Origin: Chitinophaga pinensis
GTDB lineage: Bacteria > Bacteroidota > Bacteroidia > NS11-12g > UBA9320
Assembly (NCBI GenBank): GCA_945907065.1
Contig: CAMDSC010000007.1
Coordinates: 35,633 to 99,632 of the forward strand
Direction of reading: 5' to 3'
DNA: 64,000 nucleotides
Positions within the stretch are counted from its first letter, which is position 1. Each line of letters starts with the position of its first letter. The translations under genes were made by a program, and so were the position numbers. The notes under the pieces are model-generated. The model worked only from the letters and a program-made list of their open reading frames with translations. It had not been told where the DNA came from and ran no database searches. Shown here in pieces: positions 18,252 to 27,586 of the stretch.

Positions 18252-20174
18252 TTAATTTAGTTTCTGTTTAAAATAGCTTACAAAATCTTCAAGTTTCATT
18301 GTACCAACATCTCCTTCTCCATGCACCCTTACCGAAACTTCATTATTTTCTTGTTCTTTTTCACCAATGATAAGCATGATTGGGATTTTTTTCATTTCTG
18401 CATCCCTAATCTTTCTACCTACCTTTTCACTCCTAAAATCAACAAGGCCGCGAATATCGCTTTTTTCTAAATAAATTAAAAGGCTTTTTGCAAATTCCTC
18501 AAACTTTTCACTTATTGGCAATATAGCAACTTGGTCAGGAGTTAGCCATAGAGGAAAATTTCCGCTACAATGTTCTATCAAAACACCGATAAAACGTTCT
18601 AATGAACCAAATGGGGCACGATGAATCATAACCGGACGAGCCTTTGTATTTTCAGAAGTTATATACTCCAATTCAAAACGTTCGGGCAAATTATAATCCA
18701 CCTGAATAGTACCCAATTGCCATGAACGACCAAGGGCATCTTTTACCATAAAGTCTAACTTAGGGCCATAAAAAGCAGCTTCGCCATATTCAGTTACGGT
18801 TTTTAATCCCTTTTCCGCGGCAGCTTCAATAATTGCATTTTCTGCCTTTTCCCAATTTTCATCGCTTCCAATATATTTTTCACGATTCACTTTATCGCGT
18901 AATGAAATTTGTGCAGTATACTCTTGAAAATCCAGTTTATCCAAAACATATTTTACCAAATCAATCACAGATTTAAATTCATCTTTAATTTGGTCGGCTG
19001 TACAAAAAATATGTGCATCATCTTGTGTAAATCCTCTCACGCGAGTTAATCCGCTCAATTCGCCTGACTGCTCATAACGGTAAACGGTTCCAAACTCAGC
19101 TATCCTTACTGGTAACTCTTTATATGACCTTGGTTTGTGGCCATAAATTTCGCAATGGTGCGGGCAATTCATTGGTTTTAGGAAAAATTCTTCTCCTTCT
19201 TCTGGGGTATGAATCGGCTGGAACGAATCCTTTCCGTATTTTTCATAATGCCCTGATGTTACATATAAATCCTTTTTACCAATATGCGGCGTCACTACTT
19301 GAACGTAGCCTCTTTCCAATTGTTCCTGGCGCATAAAACGTTCCAAGCGTTCACGAATCATTGTGCCTCGCGGCAACCAGATGGGTAACCCCGCTCCTAC
19401 TTTATCCGAAAACATAAACAATTCCAATTCCTTGCCCAACTTGCGATGGTCTCGCTTTTTAGCTTCTTCAAGCACATAAAGAAACTTTGTAAGTTCCTTT
19501 GCTTTAGGAAACGTAACCCCATATAAACGGGTTAACTGTTTATTCTTTTCATCGCCACGCCAATAAGCCCCGGCTATATTTAATAATTTAACGGCTTTTA
19601 TTTTTCCGGTAGATGGAATATGCGGGCCACGGCACAAATCGGTAAAATTACCCTGATGGTAAAACGTAATTTGTCCGTCTTGCAATCCATCAATTAGCTC
19701 CAATTTATAGGGGTCGCCTTTTTTTGTAAAATAATCAATGGCATCTTTTTTAGATACATCTTGGCGGGTAAAAGAATTATCAGCATTGGCTAATTCCTGC
19801 ATTTTGGCTTCAATAGCGGGCAACTGGTCGGCGGTAAAATGCATACCCCCAAAATCCACATCGTAATAAAATCCATTTTCAATTGGAGGGCCAATCCCCA
19901 ATTGAACTCCCGGATATATAGCTTCCAAAGCCTCAGCCATAATATGTGCCGAGCTGTGCCAAAACGTAGATTTCCCTTCTTTATCGTCCCACGTTAGTAA
20001 TTTTAGTGAACAGTCGGTATTAATAGGGCGAAAACTATCCCAAACCTCATCATTTAATTTGGCCGCCAAAACATTGCGGGCCAATCCTTCGCTAATTCCT
20101 TTGGCTATGTCCATGGCAGTAGTACCTTTTGGGTACTGCCTCACCGAGCCATCAGGAAGTGTTACATTAATCAT
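18252..20174 (-). CDS. thrS: threonyl-tRNA synthetase
   Basis: Class II synthetase that charges tRNA-Thr. The 640-residue length is normal. Order: TGS domain (1-60), editing domain with [11 protein letters not shown], catalytic core with [10 protein letters not shown] and [19 protein letters not shown] (motif 2), motif 3 near [12 protein letters not shown], and the anticodon-binding domain at the end. It is the first gene of the operon with infC, rpmI and rplT. A TAAATTTG element (20200-20193) 18 bp before the ATG could be the -7 box of its promoter. Confidence 0.98.
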   Translation of the reverse strand: MINVTLPDGSVRQYPKGTTAMDIAKGISEGLARNVLAAKLNDEVWDSFRPINTDCSLKLLTWDDKEGKSTFWHSSAHIMAEALEAIYPGVQLGIGPPIENGFYYDVDFGGMHFTADQLPAIEAKMQELANADNSFTRQDVSKKDAIDYFTKKGDPYKLELIDGLQDGQITFYHQGNFTDLCRGPHIPSTGKIKAVKLLNIAGAYWRGDEKNKQLTRLYGVTFPKAKELTKFLYVLEEAKKRDHRKLGKELELFMFSDKVGAGLPIWLPRGTMIRERLERFMRQEQLERGYVQVVTPHIGKKDLYVTSGHYEKYGKDSFQPIHTPEEGEEFFLKPMNCPHHCEIYGHKPRSYKELPVRIAEFGTVYRYEQSGELSGLTRVRGFTQDDAHIFCTADQIKDEFKSVIDLVKYVLDKLDFQEYTAQISLRDKVNREKYIGSDENWEKAENAIIEAAAEKGLKTVTEYGEAAFYGPKLDFMVKDALGRSWQLGTIQVDYNLPERFELEYITSENTKARPVMIHRAPFGSLERFIGVLIEHCSGNFPLWLTPDQVAILPISEKFEEFAKSLLIYLEKSDIRGLVDFRSEKVGRKIRDAEMKKIPIMLIIGEKEQENNEVSVRVHGEGDVGTMKLEDFVSYFKQKLN

Positions 20175-20192
20175 AAATTTTTAAAAAGAGTG

Positions 20193-20200
20193 CAAATTTA
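20193..20200 (-). promoter_or_regulatory. candidate -7 element for thrS operon
   Basis: Minus strand TAAATTTG matches TAnnTTTG 18 bp upstream of the thrS ATG. The TTTG box is not found at 19 nt. The leader is too short for a T-box or threonine attenuator, so none is predicted. Confidence 0.4.
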
Positions 20201-20232
20201 AGTTTTTGAGAGATGTTTTTTTAGAAAAATCT

Positions 20233-20259
20233 ATTGCTGTTGGTTTAAGCAATGGCAAT
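20233..20259 (-). repeat. hairpin repeat element, copy 2
   Basis: ATTGC / GCAAT ends enclose TTTAAGC. On the minus strand it begins 4 nt after the stop of the phosphodiester glycosidase gene (TAAATCCATTGCC; copy 1 has TAATCCATTACC). The change from A-T to G-C at stem position 4 is matched on both arms relative to copy 1, which suggests that the structure is kept. Confidence 0.55.
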
Positions 20260-20263
20260 GGAT

Positions 20264-21223
20264 TTATTTCCTCCCCTTTCTCGAAACCGAAATAACAGGC
20301 CCAAATTGCCCGCCGGTTTCTTCCTTATAAATATCATGAAGATACATTTTAGAAATTGCTCCATCTAGAAATAATGCGTTTTTACAATTAAAAATATCTT
20401 TCATAAAAATGGCGAAATCATAAAAATTACTACCATCTAGCGTGCAAGCAAAAACCACTTTTTTAGAATTAACAATCCCTACTCCACTCCTAATTTTATA
20501 GTTAGTGGAACCTTTCACAAAGGCCGGATGAATTCTTCCGTTTATAACCAACATAGGCCCTGATTGGGTGGCCAGTTTTACTTTCGTTTTCTTTAATTTT
20601 TGCAATCGGGCAAATTCTCTGGTGGTATCAATATGCGGCATGTTTTTATTATCAATATAAAACACACCGTTGGGATAAAGATAAAAATTGAAACTCGACT
20701 TTTGATCCCCAACATCTAAACTGTATTTTTTTAAAGGATTTTCCTCCATATACAATCCTTCAGGCTCAAAAGTTGCTGTAAACATTCCAGCATTTGTAAT
20801 CATTAATGGTTTTATTTTTTGTGCTTCTAAATGCGACTTCACATTACCTAAACTAGATTTATACTTAGGCCTAAGCAAATGCAATCTGATTTGGTCGCTA
20901 TCCATATTGGCTAAAAAAAGATTGTATTTTACCCCATTAAAAACAATAGTCTTGCTTCCTGTTATTATATCAGAATATGATTTTAACTTAGCAAGAATGG
21001 ATTTAAGAGCCATTTCATTCTCTGATTTTTCTACTGAATTAGTTTTATTTAATTTTACGATTTGGCAATACTCATTAATTAAGATTTGGAATGAATCAAC
21101 TTTTGGGATAATTATTACTTCTGGTGTTGGAGCTGAATTTTTACTATTTTTAACTACAACAAAAGAAATGAGTACAGCACTAAACAGTAGAAGAATAAAA
21201 CCTATAACCTTTTGTTTACGCAT
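20264..21223 (-). CDS. phosphodiester glycosidase family protein (NAGPA/DUF2233-like)
   Basis: Members of this fold remove GlcNAc or similar sugars from phosphodiesters in glycans. The 319-residue protein has an N-terminal membrane anchor or signal (about residues 7-25), a spacer, then the catalytic-type domain from about residue 95. Motifs seen: ITNAGMF with PEGLY, TQSGPMLVINGRIHPAF, YKIRSGVGIV and LFLDGAISKMY, which match the glycine-rich and Asp-containing motifs of the family. It is the last gene of a five-gene operon, 6 bp after the LamG/HYR gene. The substrate is unknown. Confidence 0.8.
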   Translation of the reverse strand: MRKQKVIGFILLLFSAVLISFVVVKNSKNSAPTPEVIIIPKVDSFQILINEYCQIVKLNKTNSVEKSENEMALKSILAKLKSYSDIITGSKTIVFNGVKYNLFLANMDSDQIRLHLLRPKYKSSLGNVKSHLEAQKIKPLMITNAGMFTATFEPEGLYMEENPLKKYSLDVGDQKSSFNFYLYPNGVFYIDNKNMPHIDTTREFARLQKLKKTKVKLATQSGPMLVINGRIHPAFVKGSTNYKIRSGVGIVNSKKVVFACTLDGSNFYDFAIFMKDIFNCKNALFLDGAISKMYLHDIYKEETGGQFGPVISVSRKGRK

Positions 21224-21229
21224 AGCTTT

Positions 21230-23353
21230 CTAATTTTTACACTTTAAAGAAATAGCTGATGCCACTCCAACTTTAGCATGCATCACAATGGTTTCCACTG
21301 GATTTTCCCGCTTCAATTTAGTCATTTTATCCAAATAATACCCTTCATAAAATTCGACTCTAAGCGTATTGGGACTTATTGTGCCTTCGTTCCAAGCCTT
21401 AAAAATAAAATAATTATTAATACCCGGTTCTAAAATGAGTGCCCGGTTAAGTGTTCCATTTTTCTTAATCCTTATAAGTTCCTTTTGTATAATTTCTTTA
21501 CCATTAAAATATACCGAAATGGTATCCATATCCTGCTGACTATCATCGTAAAGCATCATAGTTAAAACGCATTTATTAAACTCCAAAGGGCGTTTACGGT
21601 ATTTTATTGAATCTTTCAGAACGTTAGTTGCCAATATAGTTTCCGTAAAAGTTTCTTCTGTTTTGGTGGTATCTATCACTGTAACTGTGAACGAACATTG
21701 CGCTGAATTCCCATACAAATCTTTAGCAATAAAAATATTTTCAGTTATTCCAATCGGGAAGATTTCGCCACTCTTTAATCCTTTTCGTTGGTTGATGGAA
21801 TCTACTTTACAATTATCGGTAGCTTTAGGTTTGGGGTAGTAAAAACGAGTTCCTTTTTGGGTTTTATTAAAATAAATGGTTGAGTCCGACTGGCATTTTA
21901 TCTCAGGCTTTTCATTATCAAATACGGTCACCATAAACGAACATTCATAAGAATCACCATTCTTATAACGGTTTTTAGTATCTCCTAATTTATAAAAACT
22001 TTCGCTAGGATTACCTTCCATTAATTTTAATGCTTTTTGATTAATAGAATCTGGAATACTATACTTTACAATAGCTCCACATTTATGCAAGTCGTTTGCT
22101 TTTCTAATATTATCAGGACAAGCTGCCAAACCTGAACCTGATTTTTTTATAACTTTTACTGCATAATTCAGTTCGGCCTGATTGCCGGAATTATCTGTGG
22201 CAATAAATGTCAAAATAGATTTTCCTTCCGGAAACTTAGACCCACTTGGCATACCATTTTTTAGCTTCACTGTGGATGAACAATTATCCATTGCAATTGG
22301 CATGGAATAATTAAAAATCGTTCCATTACTGGCATCTTCAATAAATAATAGGGTATCATTTATCTGATTAAAAAAAGGTGGTTCAATATCTTTCACGACA
22401 ACTTTAGAATAGCATGATTTTTTAATCCCAAAATTACTTTCAGCTTCAAAAATTAAGGTTGTAGGACCAATAGGAAACTCTGAACCGGTTGACGGACCTG
22501 CAATTTGCTTAATCGTTGCACTTCCACATTTCACATCCAATAGAGGTTGGTCAAAATCAAGTACAGCAAAGCATTTATTTTCATCCGTATTCACATTGAT
22601 ATTATCGGGGCAGAGTAAATTAAAATCGTGGTCGAATGAGGCGTAGGCATTATCATTAAATATTTTAATAACCTCTTTTTCATCCAATGCTGAACTAAAA
22701 ATCCGCAAATCATCTAGGCAACCATTAAAAAACTCAATTGCACCCGGAATATCCTTGGCTATATGAAGCGGCTCATCATTTTGAATCAAAGGATTACTAT
22801 AAGAAAACCTCCAAATTTCGCGACCATTCAAATACGTTTTAACATTTTCACCATCATATACCAAAGCATAAAAATTCCATACATCGTTTTGAAAAAGGTG
22901 GGAATTAAAAGAATTATCGTACTCTGTAAATTCTGTATTTAAAGAAACGGTACTTTGGGTGGGTGACTGAAAAACTTGCACCCTGTATTGCGGATTATCA
23001 GGCGTTTCTACACTATTCCCTCCTTTGCAAATCATTGTTAGCCAATTGTAAGTAGTGGTTTGCATTTTAAACCAACAGGTGGCCGAAAATGTATTAACTG
23101 GAGATTTCAAAGTCCTTGAATTTGGAACTTCAATATACCCGTCCAGCCCGTTAAATAATAAAGCTCCACAAGGATTTCCAAATCTATCGGCTGCCGCCTG
23201 AACACCACCAATCATAATTCCGTTATTATTATTTCCGCTTATATCCATAGCATTATTATCAAAAGGATAATGTGCTATAATATCTTGCCCTTGAGAACTT
23301 ATTTGTAATAGTAATAGAAAAAAAATCAGATTTAATTTTCTGGATAAATACAT
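21230..23353 (-). CDS. secreted LamG and HYR-repeat protein
   Basis: I start at the ATG at 23351-23353 (707 residues; the preceding codon is also ATG) because it opens a signal peptide ending SSQGQ; the longer frame overlaps the upstream gene. A LamG/concanavalin A-like domain (about 20-220; motifs HYPFDNNAMDISGNNNNG and LDDLRIFSSALDEKEV) is followed by four HYR-type modules, each with a Cys pair, a phrase like CSSTVKLKNGMPSGSKFPEG and an FIATDNSGN-type ending. The C-terminal 120 residues are a beta-rich domain with no clear T9SS signal. HYR modules are adhesion-type folds. It probably binds a surface glycan or partner (inference). Confidence 0.8.
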   Translation of the reverse strand: MYLSRKLNLIFFLLLLQISSQGQDIIAHYPFDNNAMDISGNNNNGIMIGGVQAAADRFGNPCGALLFNGLDGYIEVPNSRTLKSPVNTFSATCWFKMQTTTYNWLTMICKGGNSVETPDNPQYRVQVFQSPTQSTVSLNTEFTEYDNSFNSHLFQNDVWNFYALVYDGENVKTYLNGREIWRFSYSNPLIQNDEPLHIAKDIPGAIEFFNGCLDDLRIFSSALDEKEVIKIFNDNAYASFDHDFNLLCPDNINVNTDENKCFAVLDFDQPLLDVKCGSATIKQIAGPSTGSEFPIGPTTLIFEAESNFGIKKSCYSKVVVKDIEPPFFNQINDTLLFIEDASNGTIFNYSMPIAMDNCSSTVKLKNGMPSGSKFPEGKSILTFIATDNSGNQAELNYAVKVIKKSGSGLAACPDNIRKANDLHKCGAIVKYSIPDSINQKALKLMEGNPSESFYKLGDTKNRYKNGDSYECSFMVTVFDNEKPEIKCQSDSTIYFNKTQKGTRFYYPKPKATDNCKVDSINQRKGLKSGEIFPIGITENIFIAKDLYGNSAQCSFTVTVIDTTKTEETFTETILATNVLKDSIKYRKRPLEFNKCVLTMMLYDDSQQDMDTISVYFNGKEIIQKELIRIKKNGTLNRALILEPGINNYFIFKAWNEGTISPNTLRVEFYEGYYLDKMTKLKRENPVETIVMHAKVGVASAISLKCKN

Positions 23354-23363
23354 CATTATTTTT

Positions 23364-24281
23364 TTATTGAAAATAAAATGCAAGAAGATTAACTGCACTA
23401 TTAATGGATTGGGTGCCTGATACCGCTTTATTCACCGTGCAATTGCTATTGCGCAGCTCTATCACATTTTGGCATCCGGTATCCAAATTTATCATGTAGT
23501 TCACATTTATTTCTTTGAATTTATTTAAAAATTCTAACGCTTTTTTTGAAGATTCGTAGAGTGAAGAACTTGCCGGACTATTTAAAATTATATTGAACGA
23601 TTGCCCGTCGCTATCCTTTCCTGAAGCCAAAAACCTTCGTTCACGTTTGGCTGTATTAGAATTGGTAGCCGAAATTTTTAATACATTTTTATAAACTAAA
23701 AGATGAGTTTGAAAAACAGTAGCTTCCTGCGATTCGGCCCATTCCATAAAATCATCTAAATCATCTGCCGAGCGTCTTAAATTAAATTTTCGATTTTCAT
23801 CAATTCCATTTCCCTTGAGGGTTAAATCGCCATCTACTAAATTGGCAACTACAATTCCTCCACCGCTGCCACCGGAGGCATATACAATGGCCAATGCATC
23901 CATTTTATTTTTAATTAAGGTTTCGTTTACCGGTACTCCGTTGTCAATAGTTAATCCTACTGGTTTTGCGGTTTCTTCATTATAACATTCATCCATGTAG
24001 GTTCCGCTTGATACCAATACCATACTTTGAATTCGCATACTCCAATCGGCATATCGCTTATACACACTTTTACCATTATCAGGGGCAGCAAAATATTTAG
24101 TCTTGATTCGTTGCCCAGCCTTGTTCATCATTATCACTACATATTCTTCGTTTTTGTAGGTTGAAGTTGAAAGTTCGACAAAGTTGGGATCATAACATTG
24201 TACACTATAATTACTAATGCTTAATAATTTCAAAGTGCCACTGCCAATAATAAATAAAGCTATAAAAATCCCTTTCTTCAT
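23364..24281 (-). CDS. secreted protein with divergent phosphodiester-glycosidase fold
   Basis: The 305-residue protein has a hydrophobic N-terminal signal. From about residue 110 the order of motifs follows the NAGPA family: VGLTIDNGVPVNE, GGGIVVANL, FQTHLLVYKNVLKIS (in place of QSGPLLV), RRFLASGKDSDG and YMINLDTGCQNVIEL (in place of LNLDGGGSS). The likely active-site glycine-rich triplet is changed to DTGCQ, so activity may be lost or altered. The family call is my own alignment by eye. It is 3 bp after the upstream gene and overlaps none. Two proteins of this fold in one operon suggests a catalytic plus a binding or decoy form. Confidence 0.55.
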   Translation of the reverse strand: MKKGIFIALFIIGSGTLKLLSISNYSVQCYDPNFVELSTSTYKNEEYVVIMMNKAGQRIKTKYFAAPDNGKSVYKRYADWSMRIQSMVLVSSGTYMDECYNEETAKPVGLTIDNGVPVNETLIKNKMDALAIVYASGGSGGGIVVANLVDGDLTLKGNGIDENRKFNLRRSADDLDDFMEWAESQEATVFQTHLLVYKNVLKISATNSNTAKRERRFLASGKDSDGQSFNIILNSPASSSLYESSKKALEFLNKFKEINVNYMINLDTGCQNVIELRNSNCTVNKAVSGTQSINSAVNLLAFYFQ

Positions 24282-24284
24282 TCT

Positions 24285-25058
24285 TTAATCTCTCTTGATT
24301 TTGAATTTGTAAACACAATAATAGCTATAAAATGTAAAGAGAATTATAGTAGATAGCATTAACTTAAATAAAAGACCTGTTCCGTCCCAAAATCGCTTGA
24401 ATAAATAAGCCCACTTACTGTTTACAACATTATCAATAATTTTGGTAGTGCTTGAATTTCGGATATCGGGTGGATAATTTTGAGATTGGCAAGCACTAAC
24501 TAGATACTTAAATTTATAATCGTATTTCAGATTTGGACTGCTATCATGGTATTGTCCCAATTTATTTGAAACATAGTTATACCAATGCCGGTGAACCATC
24601 CTGTAAAATTTTAAATTAGTGGTATCAATATCTTTGTAATACTGAAATTTATTAACCCACTGCAATAACATTATCATCGTATCGGGATTATAAGTCTTGA
24701 ATTTTGAACTCAGTTTTTCCTCCAAAGTATTGGTTAATGCCTTTACTAAAATCTTTTGATTTTCTTTAACATTGGGATTTATTGAGTTTAATATTTGCAA
24801 ATCTTTGTGAATGGACTTTATATCACAATAATCGGCTGAATCAATATACATTTTATAAGGAAACGCCTCTTTAAGATTTGATTTATTTAAACCAACTAAA
24901 TGATTGCATAGATTAAAATATGCATTTTGAGGACACTGTTTTTCCTTAGGAATATCCGACGAATTATTAACGTTAACAATTGCAAAAAGTATAAAACCTG
25001 TAACGGTTAAAAATAAAACTACTGAGTAAATCCAAAACCTATTCGTATCGATTTTCAT
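24285..25058 (-). CDS. membrane protein with one TM at each end, unknown
   Basis: The 257-residue protein has a membrane helix near residues 10-30, a polar domain of about 185 residues with several Cys, Tyr and Trp, and a second membrane helix near 225-245 followed by a short basic tail (YKFKIKRD). Both ends are therefore likely cytoplasmic and the domain periplasmic. I recognise no family. Gaps of 9 bp before and 3 bp after show that it is part of the five-gene operon. Confidence 0.6.
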   Translation of the reverse strand: MKIDTNRFWIYSVVLFLTVTGFILFAIVNVNNSSDIPKEKQCPQNAYFNLCNHLVGLNKSNLKEAFPYKMYIDSADYCDIKSIHKDLQILNSINPNVKENQKILVKALTNTLEEKLSSKFKTYNPDTMIMLLQWVNKFQYYKDIDTTNLKFYRMVHRHWYNYVSNKLGQYHDSSPNLKYDYKFKYLVSACQSQNYPPDIRNSSTTKIIDNVVNSKWAYLFKRFWDGTGLLFKLMLSTIILFTFYSYYCVYKFKIKRD

Positions 25059-25067
25059 ATATTTTTT

Positions 25068-27323
25068 TTAACGAAACTTATCAATACTAAAAGCCAATGA
25101 AGCTAAATATTGTATGTTATTAAAATTGATTAAATGAATTTCGCTTTGCTTTTTATTGGATGTAATATCCAATCGCATCCTAACTTTGCTTTGCACCCAA
25201 TAGTTAAATCCAACCCCAATTTTCCAACCTGATAAATCTTTATAATCACTAAAGGAATATTGCATAAAACCATCTGGCAGTGTTCTTTTTAAATTATAAA
25301 CTGCATCAAAAGTGCGAGGCCGTTTTCCCTTATGCATACTCGTATAGCCTCCAAATCGCAACCCTACACTTACCATTTCCTGATTAAATTCTTGATTAAA
25401 GAAATACTCTTTTATATAATTATCAGAAGTGGTGGTTTTATGATAATCATTGGATTGATTGAAGCGATTGGTTGCTCCTAAAATCTTTATTTTTTTTAAT
25501 CCAAACGCAAGTTCACTGCCTACATTTATTTTTTTATACACGTATTCAACCTTTGTGGTTGCAAACAATTCGGTTGATTTATTGCCCAATAATATTAGTG
25601 TTGTAGTGCCTTGAGAATAGGATCCAAACAATCCAAAACTTATATATTTGTTTAAAATGGGATGAAATACCAAATCAACTTTTATACCCGAAGCGTTAAC
25701 ATATTTAATAACCGAATCGGCTGCTAAAAGATTTTTAGCAGTATCACTTTTAGTATATTTCATCAACTCCGAGTATTCAAAATTCTCGAATCCTAAACCG
25801 CCACCTATATGGTATGAATTTTTTAAACTGGCCGTGTATTGCTTACTAAAATAACGATGCTTTGTTGGCAATATCACAACACCTTTGCAATCTGTGGTAT
25901 TACAAATTCCTTTGGCTTTTACAAAATAAGTGGTTTTTTTTCGGGGGTGAATAGTTATTGAATCTCCTTGGCTTAAAAATTTTCCTTTATTGCACGATCC
26001 TTTGTACCAGTTCCAATAAGCGTCTTTTCCCAATGTTCCTCCCGACAAACTTAATACTGTATTTTTGCCTTTATAAATTGAGCCACTATCAGGATTTGTA
26101 ATAATTTTATCAGGTGCCACCGATTTTGAATTAACCGTAATTGTGGTAGAAACACACTTTGTGGTTTTACACTGACCTTCGCCCCTTACAAAAAAAGTAG
26201 TTGTTGAATCCGCTTTTAGCCTTAGTACTGGGCCAGTGGTTAATGCCGTTTCACCGCAATAATCTTTGGACCAACTCCAATGAGCATCGGATGCTAATCC
26301 CTTATCTTCAATACTCAATTGAACCGAGTCTCCTTCACACACTGAATTTGCATTTGAATAAATAGAAGCTATTGGGTCTAATGATTTATCGATGGGGTCA
26401 ACCACTAATTTAGCGCATTTGGTTGAATTTGTTTTCCCTTCGGCCTTTACATAGTAAGTGGTTTTTTGACGAGGATTGATGGATATAAAATTTCCAGTTC
26501 CGATAAATGTACCGTTGCAACTGTCTTCAAACCATTTCCAAGTGGCATCAAGTCCTAAATAGCCGCCATTTACTTTAAGTGTATTTGGAACGCCTTTGCA
26601 CGGAGGAAATTTTAAAATAATACTCGAAGGTTCCCTACTATTTTGATTTACACTTACTGTAAGCTGAGCACAATTGGTAAAATTATCTCGCCCTTCGGCT
26701 CTTACAAAAAAAGTGGTAGTGGCTTCCGGTTGTATTTTAAGACTCACTCCTGTTCCTAATCTACTTGCCCCGCAAGTATCTTTATACCAAATCCACTCAG
26801 CACCTTCCCCTAAAAATCCACCGTTAACCGATAAAATTAAGGATTCACCAAAGTTCATTTTATTTTTTCCAACAATTCCTTTGGGACCTATTGATTTAAA
26901 CTCACCTTTTGTACCCGAACCACTTTTGGGATAATAAGAAATTTCTTCATCATAATGCATGCTATCTAGCGACTGTGCTGTGAAAATATCATCTATGGAT
27001 TCGATAGGAATTTCGCTTGACATTCCACCTTCCAATTTCCAAATGGGTATTGAATTTTGCTGATAAAATTGACTTCCATTGCAATCGGTATAATCCATTT
27101 TCCAATTCACAAAACAATTATAGGTTCTGTATTCTCCCCGTATTCGGGTTCTGAATTTATACTTTTTTCCATCCAGTTCACAACTGTTATCCGAAAGCCT
27201 AAACTGAACCTCAACACTAATGGAACTATCAGAATAAAGCACTTCCCATGGCCCCCAACCTATTTGCGAAAAGCTATCAAAATTTTTAACCAATAAAAAA
27301 AACAGTATGACACAGTATCTCAT
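25068..27323 (-). CDS. outer-membrane beta-barrel protein with four Ig-like repeats
   Basis: The 751-residue protein begins with a signal peptide (ending SFSQ) and a domain of about 120 residues. Four repeats of about 85 residues follow, each with a W-x-W pair, a Cys (for example WIWYKDTCG, WKWFEDSCN, WSWSKDYCG, WNWYKGSCN), a G-T-G or S-Q-G turn and the phrase TTYYVKAEG or TTFFVRAEG ending in a Cys. The last 270 residues alternate polar and aromatic residues and end in F (SIDKFR), as expected for an outer-membrane barrel. It is the first gene of the operon. The repeats probably face outside and bind a ligand (inference). Confidence 0.7.
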   Translation of the reverse strand: MRYCVILFFLLVKNFDSFSQIGWGPWEVLYSDSSISVEVQFRLSDNSCELDGKKYKFRTRIRGEYRTYNCFVNWKMDYTDCNGSQFYQQNSIPIWKLEGGMSSEIPIESIDDIFTAQSLDSMHYDEEISYYPKSGSGTKGEFKSIGPKGIVGKNKMNFGESLILSVNGGFLGEGAEWIWYKDTCGASRLGTGVSLKIQPEATTTFFVRAEGRDNFTNCAQLTVSVNQNSREPSSIILKFPPCKGVPNTLKVNGGYLGLDATWKWFEDSCNGTFIGTGNFISINPRQKTTYYVKAEGKTNSTKCAKLVVDPIDKSLDPIASIYSNANSVCEGDSVQLSIEDKGLASDAHWSWSKDYCGETALTTGPVLRLKADSTTTFFVRGEGQCKTTKCVSTTITVNSKSVAPDKIITNPDSGSIYKGKNTVLSLSGGTLGKDAYWNWYKGSCNKGKFLSQGDSITIHPRKKTTYFVKAKGICNTTDCKGVVILPTKHRYFSKQYTASLKNSYHIGGGLGFENFEYSELMKYTKSDTAKNLLAADSVIKYVNASGIKVDLVFHPILNKYISFGLFGSYSQGTTTLILLGNKSTELFATTKVEYVYKKINVGSELAFGLKKIKILGATNRFNQSNDYHKTTTSDNYIKEYFFNQEFNQEMVSVGLRFGGYTSMHKGKRPRTFDAVYNLKRTLPDGFMQYSFSDYKDLSGWKIGVGFNYWVQSKVRMRLDITSNKKQSEIHLINFNNIQYLASLAFSIDKFR

Positions 27324-27561
27324 TCCAACGAATTCAAAAAGTATAATAATAATGACGCATAAATCTTCAATATATGTAACTAATATTTTAATATTAATAA
27401 AATATCAGTGATAACTCAGGCATTAGTGTTTATTTTAACCCTTCATTAATTTCCTTAGCAATAAGATTATTGCCTGAGCAAGCCATCAGAAAGTGTTATA
27501 ATAATTTTATAGAATGCAAATTTAGGGATTTGGGAGGTGGAATTTTGAAGAAATATCCACC

Positions 27562-27586
27562 ACTGTTGACTTATGTCAACGGTAAT
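27562..27586 (-). repeat. hairpin repeat element, copy 3 (overlaps hflX end)
   Basis: GTTGAC TTAT GTCAAC forms a perfect 6-bp stem, with flanks ACT and GGTAAT that align with copies 1 and 2. On the minus strand it covers the last codons of hflX (Leu-Pro-Leu-Thr-stop), so the element has supplied part of the coding end or arose there. A second hairpin GGTGGA / TCCACC (27536-27561) lies next to it. Confidence 0.5.

Noticed and set aside
20175..20230. T-box or threonine attenuator upstream of thrS
   Set aside because: The leader is only about 10 nt after the predicted promoter and has no T-box sequence or peptide rich in Thr codons.
27415..27478. Inverted repeat CTCAGGCA / TGCCTGAG 56 nt apart
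   Set aside because: Only 8 bp, far apart and not followed by a T run; it may occur by chance.
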